Below are positions 24,301 through 35,647 of a stretch of 64,000 nucleotides of DNA, piece after piece. Origin of the DNA: Paragordius varius (taxonomy: Eukaryota; Nematomorpha); the NCBI GenBank assembly GCA_964247055.1, contig OZ176052.1, positions 558,001-622,000 of the forward strand, read 5' to 3'. Numbering within the stretch: position 1 is the first letter of the stretch; the number at the start of each line of letters is the position of its first letter. The translations under genes were made by a program, and so were the position numbers. A model generated the notes under the pieces. It was not told the DNA's origin and searched no databases. It was given only the letters and a program-made list of their open reading frames with translations.

Positions 24301-27300
24301 TGTACGAATAAAAGTTAATAATATAAAGACAAATATTTATTTTCCCAAAAGATTCTTAAAATCTTGACTGTTATCCTGATTTTTTATGATATAATCTAAC
24401 GTTAAATTCTTTAAATATACGAAATAGATATAATGAAAGTTGAAATTATACGGATAAAAGGTATAAAAGGACAAATATTTTTTTCTAAAAGGCAAACATA
24501 ATACTCTTGATTTATTTCAATATAACTCATTGTTTTAAATGGCAAGCTGTGAAATAGAGATTATTACTAAAACAATTACTCCATATTTTACAATTGTATT
24601 TAAATAGCTTATCTTATAAGAAAGTTAAGGTTAAAAAAGTATGGGGATGTCTTTTAGATAAATATATTTGTCTTTTTAATTTTTCGTTTTGTCCATAGTA
24701 TAATTTCTTCAATTTTTACTGTAATTTATATGTGAAACATTAAGGCTCACAAAGGTAAGTATTATAGTGTCTTTTAGAAAAAAAACATATGTCTTTATAT
24801 TTTTAATTTTTACGTTTTGTCCATAAATTTTATTGAAAAAACATACTCACTCTATTTTACACATTTAAAAATTGTAATTCAATATAGTGTATGTTGCAAA
24901 TTATCAGAGTTTCTAAAAGTATGGTTATAAAAAAATTTGTCTTTATAATTATTACGTTTGTAATCAATCTGTTTAATAATTTTTACTGTAATAATATACT
25001 CTAATTTAAACATTTCACAATTGTAATTATATAGTTATATAGTTAATTATCAGGGTTTCTAAAAGTATGGTTGTCTTTTAGAAAAAAAATAGTTGTCTTT
25101 TTAATTTCGCGTTTTGTCCATAGTAAAATTTCAATTTTTATTATTTAATTTACACATTTCACAATTGTAATTATGTAGTTATATAGCAAATTATCAGATT
25201 TTAAAAAAGTATGGTTGTCTTTTAGGAAAAATATTTGTCTTTTTAATTTTTACGATTTCCTAGTAAAAAATTAATTTTAACTGTAATAATATACTCACTC
25301 CATTTTACATTTCACAATCGTAATTATATATATAGTTATATAACAATTATCAAGGTTTCTAAAAGTATTTTTAAAAAACATATTGGTCTTTTAAAATTTT
25401 TAAGTTTTATTCATAGTATAATTTCTTCAATTTTTACTGTATTAATATACTCACTCTAATTTACGCATTCCACATTTCACAATCGTAATTATATATTACT
25501 GTATGTAGCAAATTATCAGGGTTTCTAAAAGTATGGGGTTGTCTCTTAGATTAAAATACTATTTTACATTTCACAATCGTAATTATATATATACTGTATG
25601 TAGCAAATCATAAGGGTTTCTAAAAGTATGGTTTCTTTTAAAAAATATTTGTCTTTTTAATTTTTTACGTTTGTAATCAATCTGTAATCGCTAATTTTTA
25701 CTGCAATAATATACTTTTACATTTCACAATTGTAATTATATATAGTTATATAGCAGATTATCAGAGTTTTAAAAAAATATGGTTGTCTTTTAAAAAAAAA
25801 TATTTGGCTTTTAATTTCAATTTTTACTGTTTGTTATATTGATTTTAATTTTTATTGTAATTGATGTGTTAAAAATTATGGTATTACTAAAGTATGGTTG
25901 TCTTTTAGAAAAATACATATTTGTCTTTATAATTTTCACGTTTTCTTAGTAAAATTTCAATTTTTACTGTAATTTTACTTTGATATTGATTTTAAGGTTG
26001 ATATTTATGAAAAAAACACTGTGGATTTGAAAGGAAATATTAAAATTGAACCCAAAAATCTTAATTATTTTAATGGCAATAATGATAAAACTAAAAATGA
26101 TAAAAATTCTGAAAAATATGGTTCTTGGAAAACGGGAAATTCCGATGAAAGGATTCAAAGTTTGGCTGATTGTGTGAAAGAAAGTGCTTTTTTCGTTGAC
26201 AATTGCGACAATGCATTAACGAATCAAAAAAGTTAGTTTTTTTGCCTTTTTTTAAAAAGTTTTTTAAAATTTAGGAATTTTTAAACGATTTCTAAAAGAT
26301 TATTTCGTAAAAATTAAGGTTTTTTTTTAATATTTTTTGAAATATTACGAAATAACATAAAAATATAAAGACATATACTATTAAAATAATTTAATTACAA
26401 TTGGATAATACATAAATGCATGTGTTATAAATATACAACTTTATATCCTACTTTATAATTTGAAACAATGAGTTATCATTAAAAAAATTAAGATTCAAAA
26501 AATATGTAGTTGTTTTTTTAAAAAAATATTTATATTTATATTCTTACGTTTGTTCGTATAATTTCAATTTTTACTGTATTTGATATTTTTTTAAAATTAT
26601 ACATATATTCCTAAACAATTTTCCTGCAGATATATTTATAGGTATTACTTTTTTTGTTTTTTAAAATTTTTTTTTCGAAACAATAGTGTTGACGAATAAG
26701 TTAATGTTGTAGAATAATATAATTACTCACAAAATATATCATGTAATTATTATAAATATTTTGAATGATTTAAATAATTGCATCTAATTTAATTAAATTT
26801 TTTTCCAATTTTTTTCGGGTTTTTCTCCTAAAAAAACAATCCACATAATTTGTAAGTTTAAGCTAAAATATAATAATCTTTAAAAATATGAAATACAAAA
26901 CAAAATTAATATTTTTTTTATTACATTACCTAATAAATCTTTTCTTAAATTATAATATAATAAATAATTAATTTGAAAGATATGAATCTTATATATATTC
27001 TTTTTAAAATTATAATATACCATTTGCACTTTAAGTTGGTCCTTTGACTTTTTTGTTTTGTTTTTAATTTTAACCTATTTTCTATTATTTAACATAAATT
27101 TTAAATCGATATCAACTTTTAATGTTTGAGAAACCGTATATCTTTATAATTTCTTAAAATAATTTTAGATATTTATAAGATTTTAACATGGAATGAAAAA
27201 ATATATAAGTTATCTGGGTTAATAATTAAAATTTTTCATTAAAAACATTTAAAAGTTAATAATTTTGTTTAATTGAAAAAAATAGTTTGAAACAAAAAAG

Positions 27301-30300
27301 TGGTTTTTCAATAAAAAAAAGTTTATTTTTAAATGGATAAATATGTATAATAAATAAAGAATTAGGTTAATAAATAATAAAATAAAAAAATAAATGCAAA
27401 AATTATGGTTAAATTAAATTTAAAAAATTTTAAGGACCAACTTGAAATGTTTAAGGACACTCTTGAAGTGCAAATGGTATACAAAAAAATAAATATTTTC
27501 TTATTATAATTGCTTAATAAATCTTTTTTTAAATTATAATATAATAAAGAATTAACTTAAAAGATATAAAACTTATAAATTCTTTTTAATATATCGCTTT
27601 TTAAATTATTATAAATTTAAAATTACTTTATAATTTTTTTTGTATTTCTTACCAGCTAAATCGCAAAGTTTTGACGTGAATGATTTTAAACCGCTTATTG
27701 GGATTATTACATGGTTATATTGTGAAAAAATTGCAGTTGACTCTATGATGGATCAAAAACCTATCAATATTTTCAAGTTTAAAACGCAAGGTTTTGTAAA
27801 ATTTTAAACATAAATCATTTAAGAATTTATAGTTTTTTTTAGAAAATTATAATTTTTTTAGAAAATTTAAAATATATAATATGTAAAAATGATTTTTTTT
27901 TGTTTAATGCTAACTATAACTTTAATATTTTTTATTAATTTTTAATAAATCTAAACTTTTTGAGTATTTTATTTGATGGTTTTTTTGTTTTCTGCTATAA
28001 AAGAGTTTTAATTAAACTTTTTTTATACTAAGGGGACTATTAGGTTGAACACGGGTAACCTTTTTTGCATAAAAATTACTTTTTTTATAATTTTCAAAAG
28101 AATCAATATTTTTAAGGATTTTGTATTGGAAAGTTCTCGATCGATATATATTTGAGGAACATTTTTTTTATTCCTCCTTTCAAAATATACCAGTTAAATT
28201 TTTATATCCTTAAAATGATGTTTTTAAGTAAGTTTTTCCATATTTTTTTATGTTTTAATTTGTCAGAAAAAAAATGATTTTTATATGTTTTTACGGTAAA
28301 ATTGAAAATGACCACAAGTTTAAATATAAATTTTGTCCATAAATATTTGATTTAATGCATTTTTTTATTATAAAATTAAAAGATTTTAATTATCTTTACA
28401 GTAAAATTAATGATAACCACAAGTTTTTATTACTAAGTATTGTCTGTCCATAAATGTTTGATTTAAAGTAGTTTTATATTATACTTTATAAAATTAAAAG
28501 ATTTTTTTTTATGTCTTTACGGTAAAATTAATGAGAACCATTAAGTTTTAATAACTAAATATATATTGTCTGTCCATAAATATTGTCTGTCTATAAATGT
28601 TTGATTTAATTCAGCAGTTTTTTATTATTTTTTTTATAAAATTAAAAGATTTAATTTAAAGTATTTTTTAATTATTTCTCAAAAGATTTTAATTTTAACA
28701 TTTTTATTGTCTTTTAATAAAGGTAACCATCATTTATACACCTTGGGACGTATAGGGGAACATACGGTAGTTAGTATTAAACTTTCGACTTTGGGTAAAT
28801 CTCGGCCAGCTTTAATTTCCTCTACGAATGCCATAACACGCTTACTTGGTGAGAATTTGACTTTTTATAGTTAAAAAAGTTGATTAATATTTATAAATAT
28901 TGAGAATATTTTAAGTTTAAATGATGATTTTGATATAAAATATTATTTTTTAATTTTTTTTTAAAAAAAAAGAAAAATATCCATATATATTGGGGAATAT
29001 GAGCTTTTTTTATATTTTGTTATAAAATTGACCTTTTTTTGTTAGTGAAAAAAATGAAAATTCATAAATTTTGATTATTTTAAGCTTAATTTATTAGGGT
29101 TTATATAAAATATAGGTTTTGACCTTTTTTTGTTAGTGAAAAAAAGATAAATATTCATAAATATTGAGCATATTTTAAGTTTACTTTAATAGGATTTATG
29201 TAAAATATTTTGACGTTTGATATGTTTCTCTATTTAATACTCTAAAATTGATTTTATATTCTAGGGTAATTTCGTACACTCTAAATTGTATATATATAAT
29301 CCTAAAAATGTTGTTTTTAAATAGTGTTTGTACCTTATAAATTTTAGATTGTTTTAATGAATGGATTTTGTTTGCAATAGCAGAAAAATTTTAATTACAA
29401 TAATATGGTTTTGTTTTGGATGTTTTCATTTTAACACTAATATAATTTTAATTTTCCTGAACATTGTTTTATAACTCTAAATTTTTGAATATCTTTAAAT
29501 AATGGTGATTTTTTAATCTAATTTGGCAAATATTGAACAAATATTTGTAGGAAATTTTTTATTACAAAATATAGTTTCTTTAGTTAGTATTTTAATGATT
29601 TTTCAACTCTATTTTAGAAAAATCTAATCTATTATAACATTCAATTAACACAATATAATTTCTGCTATTGTTTTATATTACAGTAAAAATTGAATTATAT
29701 ATGGACAAAACGTAAAAATATTAAGAAAAAAATTTTTTTATTAAAAGACAATAATACTTTTTCAAACCTAAAAAATATTTATTAACAATTGTGTAATACA
29801 TATTTGATTGTGTTACCAATACATCTCTATTTTACTTACAGTTCAAAACAATGAGTTTAATTTAATATTCATATATAAAAGAGGGTTGTTTTTTAGAAAA
29901 GAATAAATTTTTACGTTTTGTCCGCATATAATTTCAATTTTTACTGTATGTGTGTGAATTCACAGTTTTCTAATTTTCTATGTATTTTTAAACGTTTTTT
30001 TGCAATTTATATTTAAAAACGCGAAAATTTTGTTTTTTAGCATAGTTTAATTTTAAAACATCTAAATTTTTTATTGTTTAAATGTATATATATTAATTTT
30101 CTAACTTTAAAAAACATTTTTTTGCTAATAAATTTTGTTTTTATTGTTAGGTACCTTTCCATCCATAAAACATATAATATGTGTTGGGGTCGGTTATGGC
30201 GTCAATTATCTCAAGGATTATAGGTTATTTTAGACGTCTTTTCTTTTTTCTTTGATTTATATGTAAAATTTTAGTTTTTAGTTTAAAATATGAATATATA

Positions 30301-33300
30301 CCATTTACAGTTCAAATTCACCCTTAAACAATTCAAATTCACCCTCGAACAATGTAAATTCACCCTAAAAATAAATTATGTGTTTTTCGAACCAATATAA
30401 CTCATTATTAATATGAAATATATGTTTATGGTATAGTTTATTATTTTTTCAGTATTATTTTAATTTTAAACAAAATTTCATTTTTTTAATATGTCTAAAA
30501 AATATAGGTAATTTTTAATCTTAAAAAACATATTTTATTTGAGGGTGAATTTGAATTGTTCAAGGTGAAATTGAATTATAAATGGTATTGTATGCATTTT
30601 AATAGTCGCTTATTTTACACTATAGTAGGGTAATTTGCAATATAATACAGTAATGTATGGTAGAAAAAAGAAAGGAAATACTTGTTTATTCAACCTTAGT
30701 TTTCTTTTTTTCCATACACTACTGTTTCGTTGCAAATTGTCACCCTACTATAGTAACATGAAATAAGCAACCATTAAAATGCATACTGTATATTATATTA
30801 TAAATTTTTGGTTTATAATAATAAGAAAGTCAGTCTATGTTTCACATTGTACTTTATAAATTTCTTAGGGGAAGTTTAAAAAACTTGATGTAATTATCTT
30901 TTATCTTAATATACCATTTACAATTCAAATTCACCCTTAAACAAATTAAATTCACTCTAAAAATAAATTATGTGTTTTCGGGCTAATAGAATTCACATTA
31001 TTATTAATACGAAATATTTTATCTTTATGGCGCAAATAGCTTATTATTTTTTCAGTATTATTTTATTTTTAAGCAAAATTTCATTTTTTTAATATGTAAA
31101 AAAATTTAGATAATTTTACTCATAAAATACATATAATTTATTTTAAGATGAATTTGAATCTGTGGAAGGGTTAATTAGAATAAGAGTGAAATTGAATTAT
31201 TGTAGGATAAATTTAAATTTTTCTTCTAGGGTAAACAGTATTGTGTTTTGATTTGTTTTTCAAGGGTGAATTGGATTTGTTGTTCAAGAGTGTATTTGAA
31301 TTCTCGATCAAGGCTGAATTTGAATTGTTCAAGGGTTAATTTTTATTGTTTAATGGTGATTTTGAATTGATGTTCAAGGGTGAATTTGAATTATTGTTTA
31401 AATTTCAATTATTGTTCAAGGGTGAATTTAAATTGTTGTTCAAGGGTGAATTTAAATTGTTGTTCAAGGGTGAATTTGAATCGTTGTTTAAGGGTGAATT
31501 TGAATTTTTATTTTAGGAATTCGAATTCTTGCTCAATGGTGAATTTGAATTTCTATTGTTTAAGGGTGAATTTGAATTGTTCAAGGGTGAATTTGAATTG
31601 TTCAAGGGTGAATTCGGATTGTTTAAGGGTGAATTTGAATTATTGTCCAAGTGTGAATTTCAATTTTTGTTCAAGGGTGAATTTGAATTTTTTAAGGATG
31701 AAAATAAATTATTATTCAAGGGTGAATTTGAAGGGTGAATATGAATTGTTTAAGGGCGAATTTGAATATTATTGTTTAAGGGTGAATTTGAATTGATGTT
31801 TAAGGATGAATTTGAATTATTATTGTTCAAGGGTGAATTTAAATTGTTGTGTGAATTTCAATTCTTGTTCAAGGGTGAAATCAAATTATTTTTTAAGGGT
31901 GAATTTGAATTTTTGTTCAAGGGTGACTTTGATATGTTTAAGGGTGAATTTCAAGGGTGAATTTGAATTATTATTGTTCAAGGGTGAATTAGAATTAGTG
32001 TTCAAGGGCAAATTTGGATTGTTCAACGGTGAATTTGAATTTTTGTTTAATGATGAATTTAAATTATTGTTTAAGGGTTAATTTGATTTTTTTTTCAAGG
32101 GTGAATTTTTAGTTCAAGGAATTTAAAGTTTAATTGGTATATATATTATGTTTTTATATTTTGCATTTTTAGACGCAAATTTAAACTGGGCGACATTGTA
32201 GTTTCTACGGACAATCCGGGGTGTCCTTACATGTACTTGGCATTAAATCAAAATTTTGAATTGTTACCCAAACATAATAAATCTCCTCAATATTCTCAAA
32301 TGCCACGAAATAATCATAATAATAATAATTGCAATCTAAATGAAAATGTTTGTTCCAATTATCACATGAAAAATATTAAGCTTTATAAACCGACTGCTAA
32401 AAGTTAGTTTAGTTTTATAGTTATTTAGGTTATTTTGAATATAGAAATTTTTTTAGATTCTATAGTTTTATTGATTTGGGTTATTTTGAATATTTAAAAA
32501 AAAATTTTGTTGAAAACATAATTTTGAATTAAAATATATTCAGATTTTTTTATGTAAAAAAAGATATTTATAAACATTTGTGATTATTGATTAAGATTGT
32601 TTTAATTTTAAACTTTGAGATTGTAATATTTTTTTAACTTTTTATTGTATTATTTTACATTTTTTAGCTACATATTAAGTAAACATTTTGAATTAAAAGA
32701 TTTTAGTTTTTTGTAAAATGAAGAGATATTTATGATTTGTCATAATTGATTTTAAGATTGTTTTAATTTTAAACTTTGAGATTGTAATGATTTTTTATTT
32801 ACATTTTTTTATTAACAATTTTTTAGCTACAATTTAAGAAAACATAACTTTAGAATTAAAATATATTCAGATTTTTTTGTGTAAAAGAGATATTTATAAA
32901 GATTTGAGATTGTCAAATTATTTTTTCTTTGAACTTTTAAGATTGTAATTATTTTTTATTTGCAATTTTTAGCTACAGTTTAAAAAAACATAATTTTGAA
33001 TTGAAATATATTTAGATTTTTTGTGTGAAATAAAGAGATATTTATAAAGATTTGAGATTATTGATTTTAAGATTTTGAACTTTTAAGATTGTAATTATTT
33101 TTTATAATTTTATTTAAAATTCATTGAAGAGACACTTTTAATTATTTATAAACTATATTAGGGTTAAATATAATTTTTAATTAAAAATATTGATAATTTC
33201 TATATTTCCCGTATGATATAAATGGACTTATATATACCATTATGCATTTCATTGGTTACTTATTTTCACATACTTTTTATAGATGTATAGTTTTTTACGT

Positions 33301-35647
33301 TATTTTAAATATTTTGAAATTTTTTTGTCGAAAACATAACTTTTGAATTAACATATATTCAGATTTTTTTATGTAAAATAAAGAGAAATTTATAAAGCTA
33401 TTTGAGATTGTTAAATATTTTAATTTTGAAATTTTTAACTCTATATTTTCCTTATGATAATAAATGGATTTATATATATACCATTATGCATTTCAATGGT
33501 TGCTTATTTCACACACTATAGAAGGGTAATTTGCAACACAACAGTAGAGTATGGAAAAAAGAAAGGAAAACATTGTTTTTTCAACATTTTGTAGTTTTTT
33601 CCATACACTACTGTAATGTTGCAAATTACCCTACTATAGTATGTGAAATAAGCAACCATTGAAATGCATAATATATATCCAGTACAAAAAAATATACGGA
33701 CAATTGTAAAAATATAAAAACAATTATACTTTTCTAAAAGACAACCCTACACTTTTAAAACCTTAATTATTTTAAATATAACAACTCATTGTTTTGAACT
33801 GTAAATTAGGAAATATAGATGTATATTGGTAACTAAATCAATGATATATATTTTAAGATTGTTATTAAATGGTTTAAATAAGTTATATTAAGGTTTGAAA
33901 AGTATGGTTGTTTTTTGAAAAAAAAAATTTGCTTTTTTACGTTTTGTCCATCCGTATAATTTCAATTTTTACTGTAGTACTTATTCAAAAAAAATTTACG
34001 ACAATAATTTTTATTTTTTATCATAAAATAAAATTTTTTTTTTTATTTATTTGTAGAATTGAATGATTTAACACATGTTATATGGAGTGAACACTTACAA
34101 TATCCCGATGATTTCTCCCCCTGGATTGAATTTATGCAAGAAGCTTTGACAAAATTAAAAAGTAAGAAAAAAGAGTGAGTTTTTTAGTAAATTATTAAGA
34201 CCAAACTTAAAAAATAATTCCGTTTTATAAGGAAAACCATATAAAAAAGCATATATTTTGAGAATAATCTTTCATTTTAACTGCTAAATATGGAATTGAT
34301 ATTGGTAAATCACTCAATTATACATTTCCTAATTGCTATGTAGAACAAATTGATAAAAAAATAAGATTTAATTTTAAAAAAATCATTTACTTTTTATTTT
34401 ATCTTTTTACTTTATATTTTATCTTTTTATATTACCAAATATTTATTTTACTATCTACTATAGATCAATCGTCAACCATTGATTGGACTAAACCAATATT
34501 TGCTAATAATACGAATAATGCGGTTTCCAATACAATTCCCCTCTTATTACTGGGACAAGGCGAAGGCACTTTAAAGGCTAATTCCTCTGATGATTTCAAT
34601 TCCAATTCAATTGATTTTTGCGATCTTATAACGCTGGATGAATCAATCGAAGAATTTGACAATAATATAGATTCAAACCTATCATATCAAAATCTTGATA
34701 AAAATGAAAACTTTACTAAAAATGAAACAGCAAATATTGGACATCCTCATATCCATTTAGGTGCAATTGCCTCATACAATAACACCACGCATGATTTACA
34801 AGGTTGGTTTTTCGAGTTTTTTTAGCAATTTTTGTAATTAATTTTAAAGCATAATAAGGGATATTTATTGTTTTAAAAATTTATTTTTTTTGAATATTGA
34901 AGGGTAAATATGTTAACTTCTAATTAATATAATGGAGATTAAAAGTATATTATCTTCTTTTTTTATCGAAAATATGTAATTGTTATTAGATATTTTAATT
35001 ATTACTGTTTTCTAAGAATTTTTTAGATTATTTTGGATAAACCCTCAGTTCTTGTCTTATTAACAATCATTAACGAAAATTCTTTATAAATTTTATAAAA
35101 TTACTTTCAAATTTTAAGGCTTTACAAAAACCATATTTATACTTTACATTTAGCAATCGACATCGAATCAAATGGCAATAAAGTTAATAATTATCTATCT
35201 ACCCACACTAACTTAAATCGAACCAATATTACTGAAAATTTGCCTACCAATGAAACCATCAATCGTAGCAATAATTATAATAATAGGGACGCGTTTTTAG
35301 CAAAACTCGTGCAAACAGCACAATCCTTGGGTATTTTAGCGTTTGATCGAAATTTCGACCCCGTTCTAGAAGCGTTTGAGGGGAATTGTATTGAAAGTTA
35401 TACCGTGGTACGCGGTCTGGCTGGTCATATTGGTCAACCTGAGTTTGTACAAGAAGCTTGTAGTATGTTTGAAACTAATCCTAATAGCAACCAACAAAAT
35501 TTGCCAAGAAATTTTATAAAGGAAAAGCCAAGTTTGTTGAAATCATCACCAATGAGTTCAGTAGAAAAATCCTGGGAACCTTATGCAGCTTTAAGTGCGG
35601 CAGCTTTTGCTAAATGTCTCATAGTTTACCTTAATAGTGGGATATGA
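18721..35647 (+). CDS. Protein with C-terminal nucleoside phosphorylase/nucleosidase-fold domain, 14 exons, 925 aa
   Basis: Exons: 18721-18919, 18989-19056, 20670-20808, 21861-22118, 22495-22603, 23604-23871, 25997-26231, 27656-27790, 28723-28848, 30151-30223, 32173-32402, 34057-34161, 34464-34802, 35154-35647. All introns are GT-AG and phases close to a TGA. The donor of exon 3 could be six bases later (also in phase). Residues ~440-925 carry PNP/UDP-phosphorylase superfamily motifs in order: IGIITWLYCEKIAV, YTLGRIGEHTVV, VGVGYGVN, FKLGDIVVS, HPHIHLGAIAS, FEGNCIESYTVVRG and WEPYAALSAAAFAK. Such domains cleave N-glycosidic bonds of nucleosides; fused forms occur in uncharacterised animal and fungal proteins. 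Here the Asp expected after the RG(I/L)S block is replaced (RGLAGH), and Asn-rich segments split the domain, so activity is doubtful. Residues 1-430 (RTLDFWFSD, FLIRLLKLLEQF, LESVFPASLTTEKLIKYIQD) are not recognised. Confidence 0.88.
19537..19934. mobile_element. MITE-2 copy, nearly perfect
   Basis: Each arm has about five clean 21-bp units; ends TACCATTTACAGTTC and GAACTGTAAATGGTA. One of the best-preserved copies. Intron 2 of the phosphorylase-fold gene. Confidence 0.9.
20420..20640. repeat. Two-copy tandem repeat (~115 bp)
   Basis: AAATGTGTT(G/A)AATTTT, TTATTTTTATGTGT(C/T)AAAT and ATTTTTAACTT occur twice in order, just upstream of exon 3. Confidence 0.65.
20994..21276. mobile_element. MITE-1 copy
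   Basis: CAGTAAAAATTGAAATTTTA at the left and CGTATAATTTCAATTTATAC-TGTA at the right; a (TA)n run follows. Confidence 0.85.
21277..21322. repeat. (TA)n microsatellite between two MITEs
   Basis: About 20 TA units linking the right end of MITE-1 to the left end of MITE-2, both of which use TA targets. Confidence 0.9.
21320..21846. mobile_element. MITE-2 copy with enlarged right arm
   Basis: Left arm about four units; right arm (21558-21835) about twelve units, some shortened or carrying an extra GG or TA. Ends TAAATGGTA 14 bases before exon 4. Confidence 0.8.
22681..22927. mobile_element. Degraded MITE-1 copy
   Basis: AAAAAGACAACCATACTTTT and TCCATATATTTCAATTTTTA-CTGTA are recognisable; the left end is lost. 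Confidence 0.6.
23130..23565. mobile_element. MITE-1 copy with a duplicated right end
   Basis: Full element 23130-23452, then ATCAAGGTTTTAAAAAGTAT through CGTATAATTTCAATTTTTAC (23455-23565) repeats its right third. Confidence 0.8.
23870..25973. repeat. Expanded MITE-1 array filling intron 6
   Basis: Starts with the element's left end (CAGTAAAAGTTAAAATTATA), repeated as a left-half unit about five times at ~140-bp spacing (23870, 24011, 24148, 24292, 24436). The right half (AAAGTATGGTTGTCTTTTAG to TTCAATTTTTACTGTA) then repeats about nine to ten times up to 25973. The first two bases of the element are the last two of exon 6. Confidence 0.8.
26345..26578. mobile_element. MITE-1 copy, diverged
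   Basis: ATAACATAAAAATATAAAGA at the left, CGTATAATTTCAATTTTTAC-TGTA at the right. Intron 7 of the phosphorylase-fold gene. Confidence 0.7.
27017..27480. mobile_element. MITE-2b element
   Basis: Ends ATACCATTTGCACTTTAAG and CTTGAAGTGCAAATGGTAT with TTGGTCCTT-type units replacing the GGGTGAA units. The outermost ten bases are close to MITE-2, so a sister family is likely. Confidence 0.75.
28290..28690. repeat. Tandem repeat (~110-120-bp unit)
   Basis: Three to four units with TTTACGGTAAAATTAATGA, CCACAAGTTT, TGTCCATAAATGTTTGATTT and TAAAATTAAAAGATTT. It lies directly before exon 9. Confidence 0.7.
29681..29948. mobile_element. MITE-1 copy
   Basis: CAGTAAAAATTGAATTATAT to ATAATTTCAATTTTTACTGT-A; flanked by TA on both sides. 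Confidence 0.85.
30298..30588. mobile_element. MITE-2 copy
   Basis: Two to three units per arm; ends TACCATTTACAGTTC and AATTATAAATGGTAT. MITE-3 begins at its last bases. Confidence 0.85.
30588..30790. mobile_element. MITE-3 copy (near-palindrome)
   Basis: TATGCATTTTAATAGTCGCT pairs with AGCAACCATTAAAATGCATA; ACTATAGTAGGGTAATTTGC pairs with CACCCTACTATAGT at the other side. No coding sequence. Confidence 0.85.
30911..32140. mobile_element. MITE-2 copy with right arm expanded to ~1 kb
   Basis: Left arm has two units, the core is normal, and the right arm (31140-32130) holds about 40 units of 21 bp, many lengthened by one triplet (GTTGTTCAAGGGTGAATTT). Because units stay in multiples of three bases, long open frames of a seven-residue repeat appear by chance. 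Confidence 0.85.
32500..33120. repeat. Tandem repeat (~150-170-bp unit)
   Basis: AGAGATATTTATAAAGATTT, GATTGTAAT(T/A)ATTTTTTATT and TTTAGCTACA recur in four units; a partial fifth is at 33290-33430. Intron 11. Confidence 0.7.
33238..33285. mobile_element. MITE-3 left-end fragment
   Basis: ACCATTATGCATTTCATTGG and TTACTTATTTTCACATACTT match the first 45 bases of MITE-3; the remainder is missing. Confidence 0.65.
33479..33673. mobile_element. MITE-3 copy (near-perfect palindrome)
   Basis: TTATGCATTTCAATGGTTGC pairs with GCAACCATTGAAATGCATAA; arms of about 80 bases around GAAAGGAAAACATTGTTTTT. Younger-looking than the copy at 30588. Confidence 0.9.
33680..33976. mobile_element. MITE-1 copy
   Basis: Left end damaged (CAGTACAAAAAAATATACGG); right end CGTATAATTTCAATTTTTAC-TGTA intact. 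It starts seven bases after MITE-3. Confidence 0.8.

Noticed and set aside
23870-25973. Possible CRISPR-like or satellite array
   Set aside because: Units carry the ends and order of MITE-1 and vary in length; the genome is eukaryotic.
31380-32081. Overlapping open frames of up to 138 codons with repeating FKGEFEL or RVNLNC
   Set aside because: They are the 21-bp units of an expanded MITE-2 arm; a period divisible by three keeps all frames open by chance, and the array lies inside an intron.
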